From Cobetia sp. cqz5-12 (lineage in GTDB: Bacteria > Pseudomonadota > Gammaproteobacteria > Pseudomonadales > Halomonadaceae): a stretch of DNA of 64,000 nt. Shown here piece after piece: positions 38,789 through 47,395 of the stretch (positions are counted from its first letter, which is position 1; every line of letters starts with the position of its first letter). The translations under genes were made by a program, and so were the position numbers. Where the stretch lies: NCBI RefSeq assembly GCF_016495405.1, contig NZ_CP044522.1:2927638-2991637 (forward strand), written 5' to 3'. The notes below the pieces were generated by a model. That model ran no database searches. It was not told where the DNA came from and was given only the letters and a program-made list of their open reading frames with translations.

Positions 38789-40048
38789 TCAGGCAGCGTA
38801 GCGCCCAAGACTGAGACCATTGGGGTCGATCGTGGGCTTGCGGCCATCCACCAGGTCCGCCAACAGACTCGCACTGCCGCAGCTCATGGTCCAGCCCAGG
38901 GTGCCATGTCCGGTGTTCAACCACAGATTGTCGTACTTGGTGCCGCCGATGATCGGCGTGGAATCCGGCGTCATCGGTCGCAGGCCGGCCCAGAATTCCG
39001 CCTTGGCATAGTCGCCCGCTTCCGGGAAGACATCACGCACCACCATGTTGATGGTCGCACGGCGCTTCTCGAGCAGCGACAGATCGAAGGACGCAAGCTC
39101 CGCCGTACCACCCACGCGAATGCGATCATCGAAGCGTGTCAGCGCGACCTTGAAGGTCTCGTCCATCACGGTGGACTGCGGCGCGGCATCGGCATTGATG
39201 ATCGGCACGGTCAGGCTGTAGCCCTTGACCGGATAGATCGGCAGATCCAGGTCCAGATCACGCGCCAGGAATGGCGAGTAACTGCCCAGACACATCACGT
39301 AGCTGTCTGCGGTCATCTCGCCACGGTCGGTGATGACCTTCTCGATGCGGCTACCGCTGCGCTGGATACGCTGGATGGTGGTATTGAAGACGAAATTGAC
39401 GCCCAGGGTGTCACGGCAGTAATCCGCCAGCCGGTTGGTGAACAGGTGGCAATCGCCGGTCTGGTCATCCGGCAGGTGCAGGCCGGCGATGAACTTGCCC
39501 GGCACGCGGGTCAGTGCCGGCTCCACCGTGGCGCAGGCATCGGCGTCCAGCAGCTGATGGCGTACACCACAGCCCGCCAGCACCTTCATGTCGCTCTGCA
39601 CGGCATCGACCTGCGCCTGGGTACGAAACAGCTGCAACAGCCCCTTCTGACGGTCTTCGTAGCGCAGCCCGGTCTCTTCGCGCAGGGCATTGATGCAGGC
39701 ACGGCTGTACTCGGAGACCCGTACCATGCGCTCCTTGTTGACGGCATAACGGTCGGCGTTGCAGTTGGCGAACATCTTGACCATGAACTTGGCCATCTGC
39801 GGGTCCATGCGCGGTTGGATCTTGAGCGGCGCATGCTCCTGGAACATCCACTTGACGGCTTTCTGCGGAATGCCAGGCGCCGCCCACGGCGAGGAGAAGC
39901 CGAAGGAGACCTGACCGGCGTTGCCGTAGCTGGTTTCCATCGCCGGGCTGGCCTGACGGTCGACGACCGTGACCTCATGCCCCTGACGCGCCAGATAATA
40001 GGCACTGGTGACACCGACGACGCCACTACCGAGTACAAGAATCTTCAT
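38789..40048 (-). CDS. dadA: D-amino acid dehydrogenase small subunit
   Basis: FAD enzyme oxidising D-amino acids, chiefly D-alanine, to 2-oxo acids at the inner membrane. 419 residues. N-terminal GSGVVGVTSAYYLARQGHEV is the FAD dinucleotide motif; YGNAGQVSFGFSSPWAAPG and LNTGHGTLGWTMSCGSASLL are DadA signatures. Followed by ridA. The usual partner alanine racemase dadX is absent from this window. Confidence 0.95.
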   Translation of the reverse strand: MKILVLGSGVVGVTSAYYLARQGHEVTVVDRQASPAMETSYGNAGQVSFGFSSPWAAPGIPQKAVKWMFQEHAPLKIQPRMDPQMAKFMVKMFANCNADRYAVNKERMVRVSEYSRACINALREETGLRYEDRQKGLLQLFRTQAQVDAVQSDMKVLAGCGVRHQLLDADACATVEPALTRVPGKFIAGLHLPDDQTGDCHLFTNRLADYCRDTLGVNFVFNTTIQRIQRSGSRIEKVITDRGEMTADSYVMCLGSYSPFLARDLDLDLPIYPVKGYSLTVPIINADAAPQSTVMDETFKVALTRFDDRIRVGGTAELASFDLSLLEKRRATINMVVRDVFPEAGDYAKAEFWAGLRPMTPDSTPIIGGTKYDNLWLNTGHGTLGWTMSCGSASLLADLVDGRKPTIDPNGLSLGRYAA

Positions 40049-40185
40049 GTTGGCCTACCCCATGACTGCAAGCCGCGCCCCACGGCAAATGACAGGCGTA
40101 TTCGCGCACTCGGCAGCGAATAAAGACGATGAAGGCCGTCACCGGTCGACAAGGCGACTCACAGTGGCTTGACCTGAATGCATCC

Positions 40186-40215
40186 AGTATAGAGGCGCAA
40201 ACCACGGTTAATATT
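40186..40215 (-). promoter_or_regulatory. Candidate dadA promoter
   Basis: A good -10 (TATACT at 40191-40186 on the minus strand) in an AT-rich stretch; the -35 is poor (ATATTA-like at about 17-base spacing), which would fit an activator-dependent promoter such as an Lrp-controlled dad operon. Confidence 0.35.
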
Positions 40216-40283
40216 CTGTTATGAGGCTGCGTATCAGAAAATAAGCAGGTAAATTTCATATCATGGCAGTGATAAAAAACAAA

Positions 40284-40312
40284 AAAGCGGCCATTTTTGG
40301 AATGGCCGCTTT
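40284..40312 (-). terminator. Terminator downstream of the MATE exporter gene
   Basis: Perfect 12-bp stem (40284-40295 with 40301-40312) followed on the minus strand by a long T-rich run. It is 225 bases beyond the MATE stop, so that transcript has an unusually long 3' tail that includes a tandem repeat. Confidence 0.88.
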
Positions 40313-40329
40313 CGGTGCGTCTCAGCGGA

Positions 40330-40379
40330 CTGCTGACGGGACTTCTGGCAAGGGCTGCTGACAGGACTTCCTGGCAGAA
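40330..40379. repeat. 25-bp direct repeat in the MATE 3' region
   Basis: CTGCTGACGGGACTTCTGGC and CTGCTGACAGGACTTCCTGG recur at 25-base spacing with few differences, between the MATE stop and its terminator. A third degenerate part follows near 40390. Confidence 0.7.
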
Positions 40380-40536
40380 TCTTGTGGCAAGCGACTGACG
40401 GCAGGCAGCACCGCACGACATCTCACGCGGGCCGCCGCGATCAGACCTTGGCGTTCAGGCCCTCGCTATCTGCCCCTCATAGGCAGACCGCCATGGACAG
40501 ACCGTCATGCCCGCTTCTCAGCTCCGCTCAGTCAGA

Positions 40537-41943
40537 TCAGGTCGTCGCGATATAGGCATGATCACGCACTGACTTGCCCCGGTTGCCCAGGGCCTGACGA
40601 TAGACACGCCATGCCACCACACCCGCCAGCAGATTGCCGATGGCCGAGCCGATGGCGACACCGCGCAGCCCATCCAGATGTGCCCCCAGCCATACCGCCG
40701 GCATGAAGCAGATGAAGAGACGCACGAATGACAGCGCCGTGGCACGCAGCGGCCACCCCAGCGCGTTGGCAGCCGACACGACCAGCATGCAGATGCCGAG
40801 GAAGGAGTAACTGGGCAACATCCACGGCAGCAGGACCGCCAGCGCCGCCGAGACCTCGTCACTGCCCACCAGCACATAGGCCAACGGTGTCGCCAATACC
40901 GCCGCGATGATGCCCAGCACCAGCTGCCAGATCACCACCACGCGGGCAGCCAGGTTCATCAGGCGACGAATTTCCTGCCAACGACCGGCACCATAACAGC
41001 GCCCCAGCCACGGCGGCAGCGACATGGTCAGGGCCAGCACCACGATCAGCGAGAAGGTTTCCAGGCGTGAGGCGATACCCCAGGCGGCCACCTCCGTCTG
41101 ACCCAGCCCCGCGACGATGGCAGTGACCAGCATCGCGGAGAGGGCCGGCATCATCTGACACAGGATCGCGGGTATCGCGATCCCCGCCAGCTGGCGGCGC
41201 GAAGCCTGCCATTCGGCCCACAGGCCGCGATATTCCATCCAGTCGCGGCGCGAGATCTTGAACGCCGTGATGGCAAGCCCGGCCCCGAAGGAGAGCACGG
41301 TCGCCCAGGCAGCCCCCGCCAGACCGAAGCCGGGCAGTGGCCCCGCGCCGAAGATCAGCAGCGGGTCCAGCACCAGATTGAAGATACTGGTCAGCAGCAT
41401 CATCTCGCCCGGCAGGCGTGTGTCGCCGTGGGCGCGGAACAGGCTGTAGAGCACATAGGCCATGGCCCCCAGCCAGCTGGCGATCAGTGACGGGCCCCAG
41501 TAGACCTCGATCAGCTTCATCTCGGCGGCATTGGCACCCAGCAGCTCGAAGGCCGGCACCCTGATGACCCACAAGAGCAGCATCAGCAGTGCCATCAACA
41601 CACCGGATCCCAGCAGCACTACACCGCCCAGACGCCGCGCACGCGCCTCATCCTCGGCACCCAGGGTACGCGAGACGATCGCGGCGATCGCGATGCCCAT
41701 GCCGACCTGTACCCCGATGATCAGAAAGGTCAGCGGGAAGGTGAAGGATTGCGCAGCCAGTGGCGCGGTGCCCAGATGCGAGACGAAGGCAGCATCGACC
41801 AGGTTGAAGCCCAGCAGTCCCATGATGCCGAGCGTCATCGGCAAGGTGCTGCGCCACAGGCGTGACATCAGCTCACGCGTCGTCGGACTTCCCGACGTTG
41901 GCGGGGTCGATGTTGCAGAAGCTTCGGTGGACATAGAAGACAT
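40537..41943 (-). CDS. MATE-family multidrug/sodium efflux protein
   Basis: Inner-membrane antiporter of 468 residues with about 12 transmembrane helices in two related halves. LPMTLGIMGLLGFNLVDAAF at the N-terminus and the mid-protein repeat AIPAILCQMMPALSAMLVTA show the internal duplication typical of MATE proteins. It would export drugs or metabolites in exchange for Na+ or H+. The ATG at 41943 follows GGGAG; a 20-codon upstream extension is unlikely. Divergent from a LysR regulator. Confidence 0.9.
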   Translation of the reverse strand: MSSMSTEASATSTPPTSGSPTTRELMSRLWRSTLPMTLGIMGLLGFNLVDAAFVSHLGTAPLAAQSFTFPLTFLIIGVQVGMGIAIAAIVSRTLGAEDEARARRLGGVVLLGSGVLMALLMLLLWVIRVPAFELLGANAAEMKLIEVYWGPSLIASWLGAMAYVLYSLFRAHGDTRLPGEMMLLTSIFNLVLDPLLIFGAGPLPGFGLAGAAWATVLSFGAGLAITAFKISRRDWMEYRGLWAEWQASRRQLAGIAIPAILCQMMPALSAMLVTAIVAGLGQTEVAAWGIASRLETFSLIVVLALTMSLPPWLGRCYGAGRWQEIRRLMNLAARVVVIWQLVLGIIAAVLATPLAYVLVGSDEVSAALAVLLPWMLPSYSFLGICMLVVSAANALGWPLRATALSFVRLFICFMPAVWLGAHLDGLRGVAIGSAIGNLLAGVVAWRVYRQALGNRGKSVRDHAYIATT

Positions 41944-42316
41944 GAACTCACTCCCAGCATGTCGAGCATGACTGGTTGGATGAAGGTAAAGGCGTCGGAA
42001 CACTTGTGTGACGCTGGAGTGACGATTCTAGGGATTTCGCCAGACCCCAGATAGGCTCAGTGAGACATGTCTTTGATGCATTGTCGGCAACAGGAAGAGC
42101 GAGAAACGCGTTGATGCGTGGTATTAGAGGAAACAGTGACCGTGATAAACTGACCTTGTCAGGGATTTCCGTCATCAGGATTCGTGATGACGCCCCATGC
42201 AATGTCACCGATTATCGACTGCTACCGAAGATGGACCGTCGCTTTATATGCACTGACTGCCTCATGGATGGCTGGCAGAGTGTTCCCCTCCCCATGGCAT
42301 CACGAGAGGTCAGACC
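41944..42316. other. Divergent intergenic region MATE / LysR regulator
   Basis: About 373 bases, presumably carrying both promoters and the LysR binding site. No specific motif, RNA or gene was identified. Confidence 0.4.
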
Positions 42317-43279
42317 GTGGATAAAGCATCCCGTTTGTTGCTGTTTCTCGATGTGGTAGAAGCACAGAGTTTTTCCAAGGCGGCTGACCATCGACAGGTC
42401 AACCGCTCGGTGGTCTCCAAGCAGATCAGTCGTCTGGAAGAAGAACTGCAGATTCGCCTGTTCAATCGCTCGACCCGCTCGCTGGCCCTGACGGATGCGG
42501 GGCGCGAGATCCATCAGCACGCACTGCGTCTGCGTGAAGTGCTGGAAGATACCGATGATGTGGCCGGCGCCTATCAGGATGGCCCGCGCGGCATCCTGAA
42601 GATCACCAGCCCGAGCCATTTCGGACGCACCTATGTCGCCCAGGCCGTACGCCTGTACATGGAGCGCTACCCGGATACCCAGGTGGAAGTGCGCCTGGAA
42701 GACCACCTGACCGACCTGATCGGCGGCGGTTATGACCTGGCCATTCGCATGTCGGAGCTGGAAGATTCCAACCTGATCGCGCGTCCGCTGGCTGCACACC
42801 GTCACCTGATCTGTGCCTCGCCGGCCTTCATCGAGCGTCACGGCATGCCGCAGACCCCCGCCGATCTGTCTGGCCTGCCGGCGGCGGTATATTCCCGCGA
42901 TGGCTTCATTCTCGATCGCCTGCGCGTCTGCACCGAGAGCGGTGTCGAGGAAAAGGTGGCGCTGGATTCGCGTCTCAAGGTCAATGATGCCGACGTGCTG
43001 ATCGGTGCCATCAAATCGGGTGCCTGCTATGGCATGGTGTCCGCGATCAACATCAAGGACGAGATCCTGGATGGTGAACTGGTGCCGCTGTTGACCAACG
43101 TGCCGATGAAGCCCTTGCCTTCGATCCACCTGGTCTATCCGCACCGCCAGTACCTGCCGCAGAAGACGCGTCGCTTCAGCGATTGCCTGCAGGAGGTCGT
43201 CGGCACGCCGCCCGTCTGGGAGCAGCGCATTCCGGGCTTCGAGAACATGTACGGCTACGGTAGCGGTTGCAGCGCATGA
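42317..43279 (+). CDS. LysR-family transcriptional regulator
   Basis: 320 residues. HTH at the N-terminus (LLLFLDVVEAQSFSKAADHR, VNRSVVSKQISRLEEELQIR, LFNRSTRSLALTDAG), substrate-binding domain after ~residue 90. The pattern (FNRSTRSLALTDAGREI) is that of the CrgA/DsdC-like large LysR group. The start is GTG at 42317 behind GAGAGG; no upstream ATG fits. It is divergent from the MATE exporter and may control it, which is inference from position only. Confidence 0.88.
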   Translation: MDKASRLLLFLDVVEAQSFSKAADHRQVNRSVVSKQISRLEEELQIRLFNRSTRSLALTDAGREIHQHALRLREVLEDTDDVAGAYQDGPRGILKITSPSHFGRTYVAQAVRLYMERYPDTQVEVRLEDHLTDLIGGGYDLAIRMSELEDSNLIARPLAAHRHLICASPAFIERHGMPQTPADLSGLPAAVYSRDGFILDRLRVCTESGVEEKVALDSRLKVNDADVLIGAIKSGACYGMVSAINIKDEILDGELVPLLTNVPMKPLPSIHLVYPHRQYLPQKTRRFSDCLQEVVGTPPVWEQRIPGFENMYGYGSGCSA

Positions 43280-43356
43280 GACGTCGCCACGACTCTCGAG
43301 TCTGAATGCAAGCCGCCACCTCTCGCGGCCATTGCCAGACCCGAATGCTCACCATG

Positions 43357-43397
43357 AAAACGCCCGCCACGCAGAGTCACTGCGTGGCGGGCGTTTT
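43357..43397. terminator. Bidirectional terminator, LysR regulator / GGDEF-EAL gene
   Basis: Perfect 18-bp inverted repeat (43357-43374 with 43380-43397, loop AGTCA) with AAAA and TTTT ends, between convergent genes. Confidence 0.93.
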
Positions 43398-43400
43398 CGT

Positions 43401-43460
43401 TTCAGGCCTCTTCATTTCAGGCCCCTGCATTTCAAGCGCCTTCATTTCAAGCGCCTTTCA
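43401..43460 (-). repeat. 15-bp tandem array 3' of the GGDEF-EAL gene
   Basis: Four units of 15 bases on the plus strand (TTCAGGCCTCTTCAT, TTCAGGCCCCTGCAT, TTCAAGCGCCTTCAT, TTCAAGCGCCTTTCA). In the direction of the upstream gene each contains TGAA. It lies between the stop at 43500 and the terminator. Confidence 0.8.
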
Positions 43461-43499
43461 CTTCCGCCCCTTTCATCAAGCGCTCTCAGAGCGAAACTC

Positions 43500-45248
43500 T
43501 CAGGGACAGGGATGGATCGACGGCTTGCGCTTGAGCCACTCGACCAGCTCCGGCAGGCGCTTGGGACGTGCATAGCGGAAGCCCTGCACCAGATGGCAAC
43601 CCATCTCGACCAGCAGGCGTTCCTGCTCTGCGGTCTCGACGCCTTCCGCCAGCACCTCCATGCCCAGACTGTCGGCCAGCGAGATCGCGTGGGAGACGAT
43701 GGCGCGGTCGCGGGCATCATGATCAAGGCTACCGACGAAGCGCTGATCGACCTTGAGGCGGCAAGCACGCAGGTCACGCACGTAGAGCAGTGATGCGAAG
43801 CCGGTGCCGAAATCATCGATCGCTAGGCGCACGCCGCGTTCGATCAGGCCGGTCAGTCGCTCCACGACGCGATCAAGATCCGGCACGCGTGAGGATTCGG
43901 TGATCTCAAGCTCCAGGCGTTCCGGCGCGAAGTCATGGCGCGCCAGGGCCTCCGAGACACGCTCGGGGAAGCCGGGATCACGAAACTCCTGAGCCGAGAC
44001 ATTGATCGCCACCGACAGCGGCTTGCCGTTCGGCGTCACCAGGTCACGCGTTGCCGAAAGGGCCGTGTCCATCACCCGCGCGCCGACGGTGCCGATCAAG
44101 CCGTACTGCTCCGCCAGCGGGATGAAGCGCCCCGGCCCGATGGTGCCAAGCTCGGGGTGGTCCCAGCGCACCAGCACCTCGACGCCGACGGCCTCGCCAC
44201 TGGCGAGGTCGAACTGGGGCTGGAAGGCGAGATCCAGCTCTTCGAGATGCTCGCGCAGGTCACTGGTCAGGCGGTAGTCGTTGAGATGCTGCATATGCGC
44301 GCCGGGCGAGAACACATGCAAGGGGCCACAGACATCGATGTCATCGTATTCGCCGTGCAGCATGGCGAGTTCGGCCAGATGCATCAGACGATGGGCACGG
44401 CGTGCGTGCTGCGGCGCCAGACTGATGCCGACCCGCGCCGTGACCGGCAAGGCCTTGCCATCCAGTCGCATCAGCATCACCAGCCGTTCGCACAGCTCGT
44501 TGGCACGTGCGATCAGGCTGGCCTCATCCCCGACGAAGAACAGCGCGAACGCATTGCCCAGGGGGCGGCAGACCAAGGCGTCGCGATACTGCAGAGACAT
44601 GGCTTCTGCCACCCGCTCCAGCAGCGGATCGATGCGTTCGGCACCGTGCGCCGAGTTGATGATCTCCAGGTGGGTCAGCGACAGATAGATGATGCCGGCA
44701 TCGATACTGCCGTCGACGCTTTCTTCCAGCAGCAGTTCATCGATCTGGGCATTGAAGCGATCGCGCGACAGCAGGTTGATGGGCTGCAGGCGGCGCAGGG
44801 CGATCAAGACCTTGTCATCCACCCCGGCCGCCCGCGCCTCCGCCAGCCCCGAGAACGGCGCCTTGAGGCGGACTCGCCGCTCGCTGACCGGCTCGAGACG
44901 CGGCCGCTCGGTGCCGAACAGCTCCTGCCAGCCACAGGTGTTGGCCACCAGACACTCGGCATCGAAGATCGCCATGCGCCACGGCAGATTGGCCTTCTGC
45001 ACCAGCAGCCATTCGCCCAGCTCGCCGGTGATGCCCATCAACCAGAAGCCGGGCTGGCCGCTGATGCCACAAGGCTCCGGCTGCTTGGGCAGCGGGGATG
45101 GCAGCTCCGGCACCCTGTCTTCCTGGCGAGCGCGCGGCGACGTCCAGGCGAGTTGGCCGAAGCGGTCATGGATCCACAACGGCTCTTCGATGGACGACAG
45201 CAATTTGATCAAGATATCGAGAGGCACGCTCACTCCACCTGCAGTCAT
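43500..45248 (-). CDS. GGDEF-EAL protein, probable c-di-GMP phosphodiesterase
   Basis: About 582 residues with an N-terminal PAS-like part (SSIEEPLWIHDRFGQLAWTS), a GGDEF domain and a C-terminal EAL domain. The GGDEF signature is degenerate (CRPLGNAFALFF in place of RxGGDEF), so cyclase activity is unlikely. The EAL domain looks active: VEVLVRWDHPELG (EVL for EAL), AINVSAQEF, LELEITES, IDDFGTGFASL, CRLKVDQRFV and VLAEGVET keep the metal and catalytic residues. No signal or membrane segment was seen, so it is probably cytoplasmic. The start is uncertain: ATG at 45248 is assumed, but a GTG seven codons later has a better-placed GGAG. Confidence 0.87.
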   Translation of the reverse strand: MTAGGVSVPLDILIKLLSSIEEPLWIHDRFGQLAWTSPRARQEDRVPELPSPLPKQPEPCGISGQPGFWLMGITGELGEWLLVQKANLPWRMAIFDAECLVANTCGWQELFGTERPRLEPVSERRVRLKAPFSGLAEARAAGVDDKVLIALRRLQPINLLSRDRFNAQIDELLLEESVDGSIDAGIIYLSLTHLEIINSAHGAERIDPLLERVAEAMSLQYRDALVCRPLGNAFALFFVGDEASLIARANELCERLVMLMRLDGKALPVTARVGISLAPQHARRAHRLMHLAELAMLHGEYDDIDVCGPLHVFSPGAHMQHLNDYRLTSDLREHLEELDLAFQPQFDLASGEAVGVEVLVRWDHPELGTIGPGRFIPLAEQYGLIGTVGARVMDTALSATRDLVTPNGKPLSVAINVSAQEFRDPGFPERVSEALARHDFAPERLELEITESSRVPDLDRVVERLTGLIERGVRLAIDDFGTGFASLLYVRDLRACRLKVDQRFVGSLDHDARDRAIVSHAISLADSLGMEVLAEGVETAEQERLLVEMGCHLVQGFRYARPKRLPELVEWLKRKPSIHPCP

Positions 45249-45890
45249 AAGGAAAATGGCTTGATGCCCCGCAAGGGCCGCCTGTCGCCAGTGATGCTGG
45301 CCGCTGGCTGGCGCAACGCGGGTAACACCGCCGGGACATGACACGTCATTCACGCTTCCGGCTGATCTCGCGCTTATCTGCTTACACCTGCTTTCATTGT
45401 CGCCGCTGGCTGCAGCAAGGCCCGGGCCGCATGGCTAATGCGGCAATGTCCGAGCGCCCATGCTACTCCTCCTATGGACATTGCCAGGCGCCAGAGTGCT
45501 GCACTTTGTCTCTTCTGATCACCCTTTTGAGTGCCCTTTTGAACGCCAGATACCTCCCCGCTTCGCCTGTCACCTGACGCTGCTCCTGGCGTCATTTCCG
45601 GAGCCAGTCGTCAAGCCACTCAACCGGCTCCTCAACCTGCTCCTCACCCCGTCATCCCGAAGTGCGTGCCGTCAGGGGATGCACCAGAGGTTCAAGCGTG
45701 CAGCACGCAGTCGACACTCTCTACGCTTCGCTAATACTCCGAGTCTATGCCAGCCTGTGGTGCGGGCACCAAGGCTATTTTCTCGCCGACTCAACGCTTG
45801 GCTGCCATCGCCGCTTCGAAACCCGGCAACAGACGACGTATCCGCGGCCCGCGCCAGTGCGCGAGTGGCATCAAGGCGTGCGGAAGAGTA
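45249..45890. other. Long intergenic region between the EAL gene and queC
   Basis: About 640 bases without a convincing gene. It includes CT-rich degenerate repeats (AGCCACTCAACCGGCTCCTC-like, about 45600-45650) but no recognised RNA, promoter or coding frame with a ribosome-binding site. Confidence 0.4.
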
Positions 45891-45936
45891 GGATAGGCGC
45901 CCGTTTCGTCCGGACCGGATCCCGGGCGCCGAATCC
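45891..45936 (+). promoter_or_regulatory. Leader hairpin upstream of queC
   Basis: GGAT-A-GGCGCCCG ... CGGGCGCC-GA-ATCC: an 8-bp GC stem extended by a 4-bp stem, 19-base loop, ending 23 bases before the queC ATG, which has no clear Shine-Dalgarno. The position suggests translational control. It lacks the A-rich tail and loop sequence of preQ1-I riboswitches. Confidence 0.45.
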
Positions 45937-45959
45937 ATCGGTCAAAGAAATTCTCCGTC

Positions 45960-46703
45960 ATGACTCTCAACGTCCAGAATTCCGCTGTCTCCGCTTCTGC
46001 CTCCTCTGCAGAACGCCCCCGCGCCGTCGTCATCTACTCCGGTGGCATGGACTCCTACACCGTCCTGCACCAGGCGCTGAAGGAAGGCTTCGAGGTACAC
46101 GCCCTCTCCTTCCATTATGGTCAACGTCACTCGCGTGAGCTCGACGTCGCACGCCAGGTCTGCGAGTCACTGGGCGTCGCCCACGAAGTCGTCGACATTC
46201 GCGCCATCCATGGCCTGATCGACAACTCCGCGCTGACCAACAGTGACCAGGCGATGCCCAAGGCCGACTACGACGAGGATTCCATGACCTCGACCGTGGT
46301 GCCCAATCGCAACATGATCCTGCTGTCCCTGGCGATCGCCAAGGCCGTCAATATCGAGGCTGGCGTGTGCTTCTATGGTGCCCACGGCGGGGATCACGTG
46401 CTCTACCCGGATTGCCGTCCGGAATTCGTCGAGAAGATGAATGCCGTCGCCGCGATCGCCAACTTCTCGCCGGTGGAGATTCGCGCGCCCTTCCTGCACG
46501 CCAGCAAGGACGAGATTCTGGCCGCCGGCATCGCCATGCAGCTCGACTACGCCCAGACCTGGACCTGCTATGAAGGCCGTGAACTGGCCTGTGGGGAATG
46601 CGGCAGCTGCCGCGAGCGCCTTGCTGCCTTCGCCGCCCATGGGCTGAGCGATCCGCTCGGGTATGACACGGCCGATTCGGCCAAGGGCGCAGGCACTCTC
46701 TGA
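45960..46703 (+). CDS. queC: 7-cyano-7-deazaguanine (preQ0) synthase
   Basis: ATP-dependent enzyme converting 7-carboxy-7-deazaguanine and ammonia to preQ0, the precursor of queuosine in tRNA. 247 residues. [19 protein letters not shown] is the PP-loop ATPase motif; [12 protein letters not shown] with the preceding Cys binds zinc. No strong Shine-Dalgarno is seen, but a hairpin lies upstream. The stop overlaps the queE start. Confidence 0.97.
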   Translation: MTLNVQNSAVSASASSAERPRAVVIYSGGMDSYTVLHQALKEGFEVHALSFHYGQRHSRELDVARQVCESLGVAHEVVDIRAIHGLIDNSALTNSDQAMPKADYDEDSMTSTVVPNRNMILLSLAIAKAVNIEAGVCFYGAHGGDHVLYPDCRPEFVEKMNAVAAIANFSPVEIRAPFLHASKDEILAAGIAMQLDYAQTWTCYEGRELACGECGSCRERLAAFAAHGLSDPLGYDTADSAKGAGTL

Positions 46704-47395
46704 TGTATACGGTAAAGGAAGCGTTCTACACCCTGCAGGGCGAAGGTGCTCGCGCAGGGCGCGCCAGCGTGTTCTGCCGCTTTGCGGGCTGCAATCTGTG
46801 GAGTGGTCGTGAGCAGGATCGCGACACCTCGGTCTGTCGCTTCTGCGACACCGATTTCGTCGGCACCAATGGCCAGAATGGCGGCAAGTTCCGCACGGCA
46901 AGCGAGCTGGCGGACTTCCTGGCCAGCCTGTGGCCGGAACACTCCGGCATCGCCACGCCCTATGTGGTCTTCACCGGCGGTGAGCCACTGTTGCAGCTCG
47001 ACCACGAACTGGTGGACGCGATGCACGCCCGCGGCTTCGAGATCGCGGTGGAGACCAACGGCACCGTCGCGCCGCCCGCCGGCATCGACTGGCTATGCGT
47101 CAGCCCCAAGGGTGCCAGCGAGCTGGTCCTCACCGGCGGCGATGAGCTCAAGCTCGTCTACCCGCAGCCGGAGGCGCTGCCGGAGCGCTTCGTCAGTCTG
47201 GACTTCGCGCACTTCTATCTGCAGCCACTGGATACCGCCGCCCTGGATGCCCTGCCCGCGCCAGCCGCCGCTCGCGAGCATTATCGCGAGGTACTGGCGA
47301 CGGATACGCCGATGAACCAGTGCGTCAGTTACTGCATGGCCAATCCCCAGTGGCAGCTATCGCTGCAGACTCACAAGATCAGTGGTATCGATTGA
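46703..47395 (+). CDS. queE: 7-carboxy-7-deazaguanine synthase
   Basis: Radical-SAM enzyme converting 6-carboxy-tetrahydropterin to 7-carboxy-7-deazaguanine. 230 residues. The cluster cysteines follow the E. coli-type long spacing (CRFAGCNLWSGRE ... VCRFCDTDFVG), and FTGGEPLLQLD is the SAM GGE motif. TGATG overlaps with queC upstream and with the QueD-like gene downstream imply translational coupling. Confidence 0.96.
   Translation: MYTVKEAFYTLQGEGARAGRASVFCRFAGCNLWSGREQDRDTSVCRFCDTDFVGTNGQNGGKFRTASELADFLASLWPEHSGIATPYVVFTGGEPLLQLDHELVDAMHARGFEIAVETNGTVAPPAGIDWLCVSPKGASELVLTGGDELKLVYPQPEALPERFVSLDFAHFYLQPLDTAALDALPAPAAAREHYREVLATDTPMNQCVSYCMANPQWQLSLQTHKISGID

Noticed and set aside
40320..40400. 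CRISPR-like repeat
   Set aside because: Only two degenerate direct copies in immediate tandem, no unique spacers, no cas genes in the window.
45460..45891. Small plus-strand proteins upstream of queC
   Set aside because: Arg/Ser/Pro-rich translations in several overlapping frames, no ribosome-binding sites, no family features.
45880..45960. preQ1 riboswitch upstream of queC
   Set aside because: A hairpin is present, but the preQ1-I loop and A-rich tail needed for the pseudoknot are absent.
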